A DNA stretch of 64,000 nt, taken from NCBI RefSeq assembly GCF_029227915.1, contig NC_079876.1:20338001-20402000 (forward strand), read 5' to 3'. Positions 48,492-61,000 of this stretch are shown piece by piece (position 1 is the stretch's first letter; the number at the start of each line of letters is the position of its first letter). The notes below the pieces were generated by a model. It did not search any database, had not been told where the DNA came from, and was given only the letters and a program-made list of their open reading frames with translations. The position numbers were made by a program, and so were the translations under genes. This DNA is from Hydractinia symbiolongicarpus. Its lineage: Eukaryota; Cnidaria; Hydrozoa; Anthoathecata; Hydractiniidae.

Positions 48492-51403
48492 ATGGTCTCA
48501 CAACACAGTGAACTACCTGTAGAGGCCTCTAAGGCCTGGTATATGACCTTTTACCACCTAATAAAAGCCTCACACATAAAACACGTGGTTCGACGTGTCT
48601 GCGCAGGTTACCATCGGTCTATTCCTTCCACTCTCAATGGACTACGACGTTTCAAGTCGCTTTCCATTGCGCCATGGTCTTCCAACACTGTGAACTACGT
48701 GTAAAGGCTTCTGAAGACTGTTACATGGCCTGTTGCCGCCTAATAAAAGCCTCACACATAAAACACGTGGTTCGACGTGTCTGCGCAGGTTACCATCGGT
48801 CTATTCCTTCCACTCTCAATGGACTACGAGGTCTCAAGTCGCTTTCCAACGCGCCATGGTCTTACAACATAGTGAACTGCGTGTAAAGGCTTATAAGGAC
48901 TGTTATATGGCCTTTTGCCGCCTAATAAAGGCCTTACACCTAAAACACGTGGTTCCACGAGCCTGCGCAGGTTACCATCGGTCTATTCCTTCCACTCTTA
49001 ATGGGCTACGACGTCTCAAGTTGTTTTCCATCACGCCGTGGTCTTACATCACAGTGAACTACGTGTAGAGGCCTCTTAGGGCTGTTATATGACCTTTTAC
49101 CACCTAATAAAAGCCTTACACGTAACTCACGTGGTTCCACGTACTTCCGCAGGTTAACATCGGTCTATTCCTCGTACACTTAATGGGCTACGACGTCTCA
49201 AGTCTTTTTCCATCGTGCCAGTGTCTTAAAACGCAGTGAAATACGTGTAAAGGCCTCTAAGGACTGTTATATGGCGTTTTGCCGCATAGTAAAGGCCTTA
49301 CACGTAATTCACATGGTTCGACGTGTCTGCGCAGGTAACCATCGGTCTATTCCTACCACTCTCAATGGACTACGACATCTCAAGTCGCTTTCCAACGCGC
49401 TATGGTCTTACAACACAGTGAGCTATGTGTAGAGGCCTCTAAAGACTGTTTTATAGCCCTTTGCCACCTAACAAAAGCCGTACACGTAAATCACGTGGTT
49501 CCACGTACTTCCGCATGTTAACATCGGTCTATTCCTCCTACACTCAATGGGCTACGACGTCTCAAGTCCTTTTCCATCGTGCCATGATAGTAAAACGCAG
49601 TGAACTATGTGTAGAGGCCTCCAAAGACTGTTATATGGCCCCTTACCACCTAACAAAGGCCCTACACGTACATCACGTGGTTCCACGAACGTACGCAGTT
49701 TACCATCGGTCTATTCCTTCCTATCTCAATGGACTACGACGTCTCAAGACGTTATCCGGAGCGCCGTGGTCTTACAGCGCAGTGAACTACATGTAGAGGC
49801 CTCTTAGGGTTGTTATATGACCTTTTACCTCCTAATAAATGCCTTACACCTAAATCACGTGGTTCCACGTACTTCCGCAGGTTAACATCGGCGTATTCCT
49901 CCAGCACTCAATGAACTACGGCGTCTCAAGTCCTTTTCCATCGTGCCATGATCTTTCAACGCAGTGAACTACGTGTAAAGGCCTCTAACGACTGTTATAT
50001 GGCTTTTTTTCTCCTAATGAAGACCTTACATCTAAAATACGTTGTTCGACGTATCTACGCATGTTACCATCGGTGTATTTCATCCACTCTCCATGGACTA
50101 CGACATCACAAGTCGCTTTCCAACGCGCTATGGTCTTACAACACAGTGAACTATGTGTAGAGGCCTCTAAAGACTGTTTTATAGCCCTTTGCCACCTAAC
50201 AAAAGCCGTACACGTAAATCACGTGGTTCCTCGTGCTTGCGCAGGTTACCATCGGTCTATTCCTTGCTCTCTCAATGGACTGCGACGTCTCAAGTCCTTT
50301 TCCGGCGCGCCGTGGTCTTACAGCACAGTGAAATACGTATAAAGACCTCTAAGGGCTGTTATATGACCTTTTACCACCTAATGAAGGCTTTACACGTAAA
50401 TCACGTGGTTCCACGTACTTCCGCAGGTTAACACCGGTCTATTCCTTCTGCACTCAATAGACTACGACGTTTCAAGACATTTTCCATCGCGCCATGATTT
50501 TACAACGCAGTGAACTACGCGTAAAGGCCTCTAAGGACTGTTATATGGCCTTTTGCCGCCTAATAAAGGCCTTACACCTAAAACACGTGGTTCGACGTGT
50601 CTGCGCAGGTAACCATCGATCTATTCCTACCACTCTCAATGAACTACGACGTGTCAAGTCGATTTCCAACGCGCCATGGTCTTACAACATAGTGAACTAC
50701 GTGTAGAGGCCTCTAAAGACTGTTATATGGCCCTTTGCCACCTAACAAAGGTCCTATACGTAAATCACGTGGTTCCACGAGCCTGCGCAGTTTACCATCG
50801 GTCTATTCCTTCCACTCTCAATGGACTACGACGTTTCAAATCGCTTTCCATTGCGCCATGGTCTTACAACACTGTGAACTACGTGTAAAGGCTTCTGAAG
50901 ACTGTTACATGGCCTGTTGCCGCCTAATAAAAGCCTCACACATAAAACACGTGGTTCGACGTGTCTGCGCAGGTTACCATCGGTCTATTCCTTCCACTCT
51001 CAATGGACTACGAGGTGTCAAGTCGCTTTCCAACGCGCCATGGTCTTACAACATAGTGAACTGCGTGTAGAGGCTTATAAGGACTCTTATATGGCCTTTT
51101 GCCGCCTAATAAAGGCCTTACACCTAAAACACGTGGTTCCACGAGCCTGCGCAGGTTACCATCGGTCTATTCCTTCCACTCTCAATGGGCTACGACGTCT
51201 CAAGTTGTTTTCCATCACGCCGTGGTCTTACATCACAGTGAACTACGTGTAGAGGCCTCTTAGGGCTGTTATATGACCTTTTACCACCTAATAAAAGCCT
51301 TACACGTAAATCACGTGGTTCCACGTACTTCCGCAGGTTAACATCGGTCTATTCCTCGAACACTTAATGGGCTACGACGTCTCAAGTCTTTTTCCATCGT
51401 GCC
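46668..51403. repeat. Three copies of a 3-mer (546 bp) at 46668, 48674 and 50858
   Basis: The order is a tgttacatggcctgttgcc monomer, a gaactgcgtgtag/gtaaaggcttataagg monomer, and a ccgtggtcttacatcac monomer. Copies are 46668-47213, 48674-49219 and 50858-51403. Relatives of the first unit appear again at 55678, 56588 and 56952. Between the copies lie mixed monomers, including gtgtctta in place of the anchor at 49,220. Confidence 0.68.
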
Positions 51404-52677
51404 ATGGTCTTAAAACGCAGTGAAATACGTGTAAAGGCCTCTAAGGACTGTTATATGGCGTTTTGCCGCCTAGTAAAGGCCTTACACGTAATTCACGTGG
51501 TTCGACGTGTCCACGCATGTTACCATCGGTCTATTCCATCCACTCTCCATGGACTACGACGTCTCAAGTCGCTTTCCAATGCGCTCTGGTCTTACAACAC
51601 AGTGAACTATGTGTAGAGGCATCTAAAGACTGTTTTATAGCCCTTTGCCACCTAACAAAAGCCGTACACGTAAATCACGTGGTTCCTCGTGCTTGCGCAG
51701 GTTACCATCGGTCTATTCCTCGCTCTCTCAATGGACTGCGACGTCTAAAGTCCTTTTCCGGCGCGCCGTGGTCTTACAGCACAGTGAACTACGCATAGAG
51801 ACCTCTTAGGGCTGTTATATGACGTTCTACAACCTAATAAAAGCCTTACACGTAAATCACGTGGTTCCACGTACTTCCGCAGGTTAACATCGGTCTATTC
51901 CTTCTACACTCAATAGACTACGACGTTTCAACACATCTTCCATCGCGCCATGGCCTTACAACACTGAAAACTACGTGTAGAGGCCTCTAAAGACTGTTAG
52001 ATGGCGTTTTGACGTCTAGTAAAGGCTTTACAAGTAAATCACGTGGTTCCACGTGCCTGCGCAGTTTATCATCGGTACAGTCCTTCCCCAATAAATGGCC
52101 TAAAACGTCTCAAGTTGTTTTCCATTCCGCCATTGTCTTACAACATAGTATAATACGTGTAGAGGCCTCTAAAGAATGTTATATGGCCTGTTGCCGCCTA
52201 ATAAAGGCTTTACACCTAAATAACGTGGTTCCACGTACTTCCGCAGGTTAACATCGGCGTATTCCTCCAACACTCAATGAACTACGGCGTCTCAAGTCCT
52301 TTTCCATCGTGCCATGATCTTACAACGCAGTGAACTACGTGTAAAGGCCTCTAACGACTGTTATATGGCTTTTTTCCTCCTAATGAAGACCTTACATCTA
52401 AAATACGTTGTTCGACGTATCTACGCATGTTACCATCGGTGTATACCATCCACTCTCCATGGACTACGACATCACAAGTCGGTTTCCAACGCGCTATGGT
52501 CTTAAAACACAGTGAACTATGTGTAGAGGCCTCTAAAGACTGTTTTATAGCCCTTTGCCACCTAACAAAAGCCGTACACGTAAATCACGTGGTTCCTCGT
52601 GCTTGCGCAGGTTACCATCGGTCTATTCCTTGCTCTCTCAATGGACTGCGACGTCTCAAGTCCTTTTCCGGCGCGCC
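49948..52677. repeat. Dimer copied at a 2,366-bp (13-mer) offset
   Basis: 49948-50311 matches 52314-52677. Shared marks are gcttttttt/gcttttttc with ctcctaatgaagacc, gacgtatctacgcatg, gacatcacaagtcg and tgttttatagcc. The same leading monomer recurs at 59857 and 62580. The interval between the two copies is filled by the 46.7-kb-type trimer and the 44.7-kb-type segment. Confidence 0.68.
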
Positions 52678-53949
52678 GTTGTCTTACAGCACAGTGAAAT
52701 ACGTATAAAGACCTCTTAGGGCTGTTATATGACCTTCTACCACCTAATAAAAGCCTTACACGTAAAACATGTGGTTCCATGTGTTAGCCCAGGTAAACAT
52801 CGGTCTATTCCTTCTACACTCACTGGACTACGACGTTTCAAGTCGTTTTCCATCGGGCCATGGTCTTACAACGCAGTGAAATACGTGTAAAGGCCTCTAA
52901 GGACTGTTATATGGCCTTTTGCCGCCTAATAAAGGCCTTACACCTAAAACACGTGGTTCGACGTGCCTTAGCAGGTTACCATCGGTCTATTCCTTCCACT
53001 CTCAATGGACTACGACGTCTCAAGTCGATTTCCAACGCGCCATGGTCTTACAACACAGTGAACTACGTGTAAAGGCTTCTGAAGACTGTTATATGACCTT
53101 CTGACGCCTAATAAAGGCTTTACACGCAATTCACGTGGTTCGACGTGTCTGCGCAGGTAACCGTCGGTCTATTCCTACCACTCTCAATGGACTACGACGT
53201 CTCAAGTCGTTTTCCAGCGCACCGGGATCTTACAGAACGGTGAACTACGTGTAAATGCCTCTAAGGACTGTTATATGGCCATTTACCACCTAACAAAGGC
53301 CCTACACGTAAATCACGTGTTCCCCGTGCCTACGCAGTTTACCATCGGTCTATTCCTTCCACTCTCAATGGGCTACGACGTCTCAAGTTGTTTTCCATCA
53401 CGCCATGGTCTCACAACACAGTGAACTACCTGTAGAGGCCTCTAAGGCCTGTTAAATGACCTTTACCACCTAATAAAAGCCTTACACGTAAATCATGTGG
53501 TTCCATGTGTTAGCCCAGGTAAACATCGGTCTATTCCATCTACACTCACTGGACTACGACGTTTCAAGTCGTTTTCCATGGCGCCATGGTCTTACAACGC
53601 CTTGAAATACGTGTAAAGGCCTCTAAGGACTGTTATATGGCCTTTTGCCGCCTATTAAAGGCCTTACACCTAAAACACGTGGTTCGACGTGTCTGCGCCG
53701 GTTACCATCGGTCTATTCCTTCCACTCTCAATGGACTACGACGTTTCAAGTCGCTTTCCATTGCGCCATTGTCTTACAACACTGTGAACTACATGTAAAG
53801 GCTTCTGAAGACTGTTATATGACCTTCTGACGCCAAATACAGGGTTTACACGCAAATCACGTGTTTCCACGTGCCTGAGTAGGTTAACATCAGTCTATTC
53901 CTTCTACACTCAATGGACTACGACGTCTGAACTTATTTTCCATAGCGCC

Positions 53950-54313
53950 ATGGTCTTACAACACAGTAAAATACGTGTAAAGTCCTCTAAGGACTGTTAT
54001 ATGGCCTTTTGCTGCCTAATAAAGGCCTTACTCCTAAAACACTTGATTCGACGTGTCTGCGCATGTAACCATCGGTCTATTCCTACCACTCTCAATAGAC
54101 TACGACGTCTTAAGACGCATTCCATCGCGCCATGGTCTTACAACGCAGTGAACTACGTGTAAAGTTCTCTAAGGACTGTTATATGGCCTTTTGCTGCCTA
54201 ATAAAGGCCTTACTCCTAAAACACTTGATTCGACGTGTCTGCGCATGTAACCATCGGTCTATTCCTACCACTCTCAATAGACTACGACGTCTTAAGACGC
54301 ATTCCATCGCGCC
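53950..54313. repeat. Adjacent near-identical monomers (single-monomer duplication)
   Basis: The units at 53950 and 54132 share gctgcctaat, ttactcctaaaacacttg, gcgcatgtaacc and aagacgcattcc. They differ mainly at the start (acacagtaaaat against acgcagtgaact) and at aaagtcctc against aaagttctc. Adjacent copies this similar are rare here, so this is a recent slip by one unit. Confidence 0.78.
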
Positions 54314-54585
54314 ATGGTCTTACAACGCAGTGAACTACGTGTAGAGTCCTCTTAGGGCTGTTATATGACCTTTTACCACCTAATAAAAGCCTTACACGTA
54401 ATACACGTGGTTTCACGTACTTCCGCAGGTTAACATCGGTCTATTCCATCCACTCTCCATGGACTACGACATCTCAAGGCTTTACAAGTAAATCACGTGG
54501 TTCCACGTGCCTGCGCAGTTTATCATCGGTACAGTCCTTCCGCCATAAATGGCCTAAAACGTCTCAAGTTGTTTTCCATTCCGCC
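54314..54585. repeat. Monomer pair with a 92-bp deletion
   Basis: Anchor spacing is 272 bp where 364 is expected. Sequence passes from gacatctcAAG straight into gctttacaag, removing 92 bp that include one anchor. The shared AAG at 54,476-54,478 could come from either side. The downstream part is a GCCATAAATGGC-type monomer. This is the largest deletion in the window. Confidence 0.82.
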
Positions 54586-55131
54586 ATTGTCTTACAACAT
54601 AGTATAATACGTGTAGAGGCCTCTAAAGAATGTTATATGGCCTGTTGCCGCCTAATAAAGGCTTTACACGTAATTTACGTGGTTCGACGTGTCTGCGCAG
54701 GTAACTATCGGTCTATTCCTACCACTCTCAATGGACTACGACGTCTTAAGACGCTTTTCATCACGCCATGGTCTTACAACACAGTGAACTATGTGTAGAG
54801 GCCTCTAAAGACTGTTTTATAGCCCTTTGCCACCTAACAAAAGCCGTACACGTAAATTACGTGGTTCCTCGTGCTTGCGCAGGTTACCATCGGTCTATTC
54901 CTTGCTCTCTCAATGGACTGCGACGTCTCAAGTCCTTTTCCGGCGCGCCGTGGTCTTACAGCACAGTGAACTACGTGTAGAGGCCTCTAAAGACTGTTAT
55001 ATGGCCCTTTGCCACCTAACAAAGGTCCTACACGTAAATCACGTGGTTCCACGAGCCTGTGCAGGTTAACATCGGTCTATTCCTTCTACACTCAATAGAC
55101 TACAACGTTTCAACACATTTTCCATCGCGCC

Positions 55132-56951
55132 ATGGCCTTACAACACTGTAAACTACGCGTTGAGGCCTCTAAAGACTGTTAGATGGCCTTTTGACGTCTA
55201 GTAAAGGCTTTACACGTAAATCACGTTGTTCCACGTGCCTGCGCGGTTTATCATCGGTACAGTCCTTCTGCCATAAATGGCCTAAAACGTTTCAAGTTGT
55301 TTTCCATTCCGCCATTGTCTTACAACGCAGTGAAATACGTGTAAAGGCTTATAAGGACTGTTATATGGCCTTCTGCCGCCTTATAAAGGCCTTACACCTA
55401 AAACATGTGGTTCGACGTGTCTGCGCAGGTTACCATCGGTCTATTCCTTCCACTCTCAATGGACTACGACGTCTCAAGTCGATTTCCAACGCGCCATGGT
55501 CTTACAACATAGTGAACTACGTGTAGAGGCCTCTAAAGACTGTTATATGGCCCTTTGCCACCTAACAAAGGTCCTATACGTAAATCACGTGGTTCCACGA
55601 GCCTGCGCAGGTTACCATCGGTTTATTCCTTCCACTCTCAATGGACTACGACGTTTCAAGTCGCTTTCCATTGCGCCATGGTCTTACAACACTGTGAACT
55701 ACGTGTCAAGGCTTCTGAAGACTGTTACATGGCCTGTTGCCGCCTAATAAAAGCCTCACACATAAAACACGTGGTTCGACGTGTCTGCGCAGGTTACCAT
55801 CGGTCTATTCCTTCCACTCTCAATGGACTACGAGGTCTCAAGTCGCTTTCCAACGCGCCATGGTCTTACAAAATAGTGAACTGCGTGTAGAGGCCTCTAA
55901 AGACTGTTATATGGCCTTTTGCCGCCTAATAAAGGTCTTACACCTAAAACACGTGGTTCGACGTGTCTTAGCAGGTTACCATCGGTCTATTCCTTCCACT
56001 CTCAATGGACTACGACGTCTCAAGTCGATTTCCAACGCGCCATGGCCTTACAACACTGTAAACTACGCGTAGAGGCCTCTAAAGACTGTTAGATGGCCTT
56101 TTGACGTCTAGCAAAGGCTTTACACGTAAATCACGTGGTTCCACGTGCCTGCGCGGTTTATCATCGGTACAGTCCTTCTGCCATAAATGGCCTAAAACGT
56201 TTCAAGTTGTTTTCCATTCCGCCATTGTCTTACAACGCAGTGAAATACGTGTAAAGGCTTATAAGGACTGTTATATGGCCTTCTGCCGCCTTATAAAGGC
56301 CTTACACCTAAAACATGTGGTTCGACGTGTCTGCGCAGGTTTCCATCGGTCTATTCCTTTCACTCTCAATGGACTACGACGTCTCAAGTCGATTTCCAAC
56401 GCGCCATGGTCTTACAACATAGTGAACTACGTGTAGAGGCCTCTAAAGACTGTTATATGGCCCTTTGCCACCTAACAAAGGTCCTATACGTAAATCACGT
56501 GGTTCCACGAGCCTGCGCAGGTTACCATCGGTTTATTCCTTCCACTCTCAATGGACTACGACGTTTCAAGTCGCTTTCCATTGCGCCATGGTCTTACAAC
56601 ACTGTGAACTACGTGTCAAGGCTTCTGAAGACTGTTACATGGCCTGTTGCCGCCTAATAAAAGCCTCACACATAAAACACGTGGTTCGACGTGTCTGCGC
56701 AGGTTACCATCGGTCTATTCCTTCCACTCTCAATGGACTACGAGGTCTCAAGTCGCTTTCAAACGCGCCATGGTCTTACAAAATAGTGAACTGCGTGTAG
56801 AGGCCTCTAAAGACTGTTATATGGCCTTTTGCCGCCTAATAAAGGCCTTACACCTAAAACACGTGGTTCGACGTGTCTTAGCAGGTTACCATCGGTCTAT
56901 TCCTTCCACTCTCAATGGACTACGACGTCTCAAGTCGCTTTCCATTGCGCC
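55132..56951. repeat. 5-mer (910 bp), two tandem copies
   Basis: Copies are 55132-56041 and 56042-56951. Shared marks are gtttatcatcggtacag with ttctgcc, aaacgtttcaag, ccttctgccgccttataaagg, gtgtcaaggctt and the acaaaatagtg anchor. Small differences are visible, such as gcaggttacc against gcaggtttcc and ttccaacg against ttcaaacg. Confidence 0.82.
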
Positions 56952-58043
56952 ATGGTCTTACAACACTGTGAACTACGTGTCAAGGCTTCTGAAGACTGTT
57001 ACATGGCCTGTTGCCGCCTAATAAAAGCCTCACACATAAAACACGTGGTTCGACGTGTCTGCGCAGGTTACCATCGGTCTATTCCTTCCACTCTCAATGG
57101 ACTACGAGGTCTCAAGTCGCTTTCAAACGCGCCATGGTCTTACAAAATAGTGAACTGCGTGTAGAGGCCTCTAAAGACTGTTATATGGCCTTTTGCCGCC
57201 TAATAAAGGCCTTACACCTAAAACACGTGGTTCGACGTGTCTTAGCAGGTTACCATCGGTCTATTCCTTCCACTCTCAATGGACTACGACGTCTCAAGTC
57301 GATTTCCAACGCGCCATGGTCTTACAACATAGTGAACTCCGTGTAGAGGCCTCTAAAGACTGTTATATGGCCCTTTGCCACCTAAGAAAGGTCCTACACG
57401 TAAATCACGTGGTTCGACGTGTCTGCGCAGGTTACCATCGGTCTATTCCTTCCACTCTCAATGGACTACGAGGTCTCAAGTCGCTTTCAAACGCGCCATG
57501 GTCTTACAAAATAGTGAACTGCGTGTAGAGGCCTCTAAAGACTGTTATATGGCCTTTTGTCGCCTAATAAAGGCCTTACACCTAAAACACGTGGTTCGAC
57601 GTGTCTTAGCAGGTTACCATCGGTCTATTCCTTCCACTCTCAATGGACTACGACGTCTCAAGTCGATTTCCAACGCGCCATGGTCTTACAACATAGTGAA
57701 CTCCGTGTAGAGGCCTCTAAAGACTGTTATATGGCCCTTTGCCACCTAAGAAAGGTCCTACACGTAAATCACGTGGTTCGACGTGTCTGCGCAGGTTACC
57801 ATCGGTCTATTCCTTCCACTCTCAATGGACTACGAGGTCTCAAGTCGCTTTCAAACGAGCCATGGTCTTACAAAATAGTGAACTACGTGTAGAGGCCTCT
57901 AAGGGTTGTTATATGCCCTTTTACCACCTAATGAAGGCTTTACACGTAATTCACGTAGTTCCACGTACTTCCGCAGGTTAACACCGGTCTATTCCTTCTG
58001 CACTCAATAGACTGCGACGTTTCAAGACATTTTCCATCGCGCC
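56588..58043. repeat. Successive 364-bp dimers
   Basis: 56588-56951 and 56952-57315 are a duplicated pair (gtgtcaaggctt monomer plus acaaaatagtg monomer). 57316-57679 and 57680-58043 are another pair (gaactccgtg monomer plus acaaaatagtg monomer with gtgtcttagcagg); the second copy of this pair changes type after about 57,890. All keep ttcaaacg before the anchor, so they form one recent dimeric lineage. Confidence 0.75.
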
Positions 58044-61000
58044 ATGGTCTTACAACGCAGTGAAATACGTGTAAAGGCCTCTAAGGACTGTTATATGGCC
58101 TTTTGCCGCCTAGTAAAGGCCTTACACGTAATTCACGTGGTTCGACGTGTCTGCGCAGGTAACCATCGGTCTATTCTTACCACTCTCAATGGACTACGAC
58201 GTCTTAAGACGCTTTCCATCGCGCCATGGTCTTACAACACAGTGAACTACGTGTAGAGTCCTCTTAGGGCTGTTATATGACCTTTTACCACCTAATAAAA
58301 GCCTTACACGTAATACACGTGGTTCCACGTACTTCCGCAGGTTAACCTCGGTCTATTCCTCCTACACTCAATGGGCTACGACGTCTCAAGTCCTTTTCCA
58401 TCGTACCATGATAGTAGAACGCATTGAACTATGTGTAGAGGCCTCCAAAGACTGTTATATGGCCCCTTACCACCTAACAAAGGCCCTACACGTACATCAC
58501 GTGGTTCCACGAACCTACGCAGTTTACCATCGGTCTATTCCTTCCAATCTCAATGGACTACGACGTCTTAAGACGCTTTCCATCGCGCCATGGTCTTACA
58601 ACACAGTGAACTACGTGTAGAGTTCTCTTAGGGCTGTTATATGACCTTTTACCACCTAATAAAAGCCTTACACGTAATACACGTGGTTCCACGTACTTCC
58701 GCAGGTTAACATCGGTCTATTCCTTGCTCTCTCAATGGACTGCGACGTCTCAAGTCCTTTTCCGACCCGCCGTGGTCTTACAGCACAGTGAACTACGTAT
58801 AAAGACCTCTTAGGGCTGTTATATGACCTTCTCCCACCTAATAAAAGCCTTACACGTAAAACATGTGGTTCCATGTGTTAGCCCAGGTAAACATCGGTCT
58901 ATTCCTTCTACACTCACTGGACTACGACGTTTCAAGTCGTTTTCCATCGCGCCATGGTCTTACAACGCAGTGAAATACGTGTAAAGGCCTCTAAGGACTG
59001 TTATATGGCCTTTTGCCGCCTAATAAAGGCCTTACACCTAAAACATGTAGTTCGACGTGTCTGTGCATATTACCATCGGTCTATTCCTTCCGCTCTCAAC
59101 GGACTACGACGTCTCAAGTCGATTTCCAACGCGCCATGGTCTTACAACATAGTGAACTACGTGTAGAGGCCTCTAAAGACTGTTATATGGCCTTTCGCCA
59201 CCTAACAAAGGTCCTACACGTAAATCACGTGGTTCCAGGAGCCTGCGCAGGTTACAATCGGTCTATTCCTTCCACTCTCAATGGACTACGACGTCTCAAG
59301 TCGATTTCCAACGCGCCATGGTCTTACAACATAGTGAACTACGTGTAAAGGCTTCTGAAGACTGTTATATGACCTTCTGACGCCTAATAAAGGCTTTACA
59401 CGTAATTAACGTGGTTCGACGTGTCTGCGCAGGTAACCATCGGTTTATTCCTACCACTCTCAATGAACTGCGACGTCTCAAGTCGTTTTCCAGCGCATCT
59501 TACAGAACGGTGAACTACGTGTAAAGGCCTCTAAGGACTGTTATATGGCCCTTTACCACCTAACAAAGGCCCTACACGTAAATCACCTGTTCCACGTGCC
59601 TACGCAGTTTACCATCGGTCTATTCCTTCCAATCTCAATGGACTACGACGTCTCAAGACGTTTTTCGGAGCGCCGTGGTCTTACAGCACAGTGAACTACA
59701 TGTAGAGGCATCTTAGGGCTGTTATATGACTTTTTACCTCCTAATAAATGCCTTACACCTAAATCACGTGGTTCCATGTACTTCCGCAGGTTAACATCGG
59801 CGTATTCCTCCAGCACTCAATGAACTACGGCGTCTCAAGTCCTTTTCCATCGTGCCATGATCTTACAACGCAGTAAACTACGTGTAAAGGCCTCTAACGA
59901 CTGTTATATGGCTTCTTTCCTCCTAATGAAGACCTTACATCTAAAATACGTTGTTCGACGTATCTACGCATGTTACCATCGGTCTATTCCATCCACTCTC
60001 CATGGACTACGACATCACAAGTCGCTTTCCAACGCGCTATGGTCTTACAAAATAGTGAACTGCGTGTAGAGGCCTCTAAAGACTGTTATATGGCCTTTTG
60101 CCGCCTAATAAAGGCCTTACACCTAAAACACGTGGTTCGACGTGTCTTAGCAGGTTACCATCGGTCTATTCCTTCCACTCTCAATGGACTACGACGTCTC
60201 AAGTCGATTTCCAACGCGCCATGGTCTTACAACATAGTGAACTCCGTGTAGAGGCCTCTAAAGACTGTTATATGGCCCTTTGCCACCTAAGAAAGGTCCT
60301 ACACGTAAATCACGTGGTTCGACGTGTCTGCGCAGGTTACCATCGGTCTATTCCTTCCACTCTCAATGGACTACGAGGTCTCAAGTCGCTTTCAAACGAG
60401 CCATGGTCTTACAAAATAGTGAACTACGTGTAGAGGCCTCTAAGGGTTGTTATATGCCCTTTTACCACCTAATGAAGGCTTTACACGTAATTCACGTAGT
60501 TCCACGTACTTCCGCAGGTTAACACCGGTCTATTCCTTCTGCACTCAATAGACTGCGACGTTTCAAGACATTTTCCATCGCGCCATGGTCTTACAACGCA
60601 GTGAAATACGTGTAAAGGCCTCTAAGGACTGTTATATGGCCTTTTGCCGCCTAGTAAAGGCCTTACACGTAATTCACGTGGTTCGACGTGTCTGCGCAGG
60701 TAACCATCGGTCTATTCTTACCACTCTCAATGGACTACGACGTCTTAAGACGCTTTCCATCGCGCCATGGTCTTACAACACAGTGAACTACGTGTAGAGT
60801 CCTCTTAGGGCTGTTATATGACCTTATACCACCTAATAAAAGCCTTACACGTAATACACGTGGTTCCACGTACTTCCGCATGTTAACCTCGGTCTATTCC
60901 TCCTACACTCAATGGGCTACGACGTCTCAAGTCCTTTTCCATCGTACCATGATAGTAGAACGCATTGAACTATGTGTAGAGGCCTCCAAAGACTGTTATA

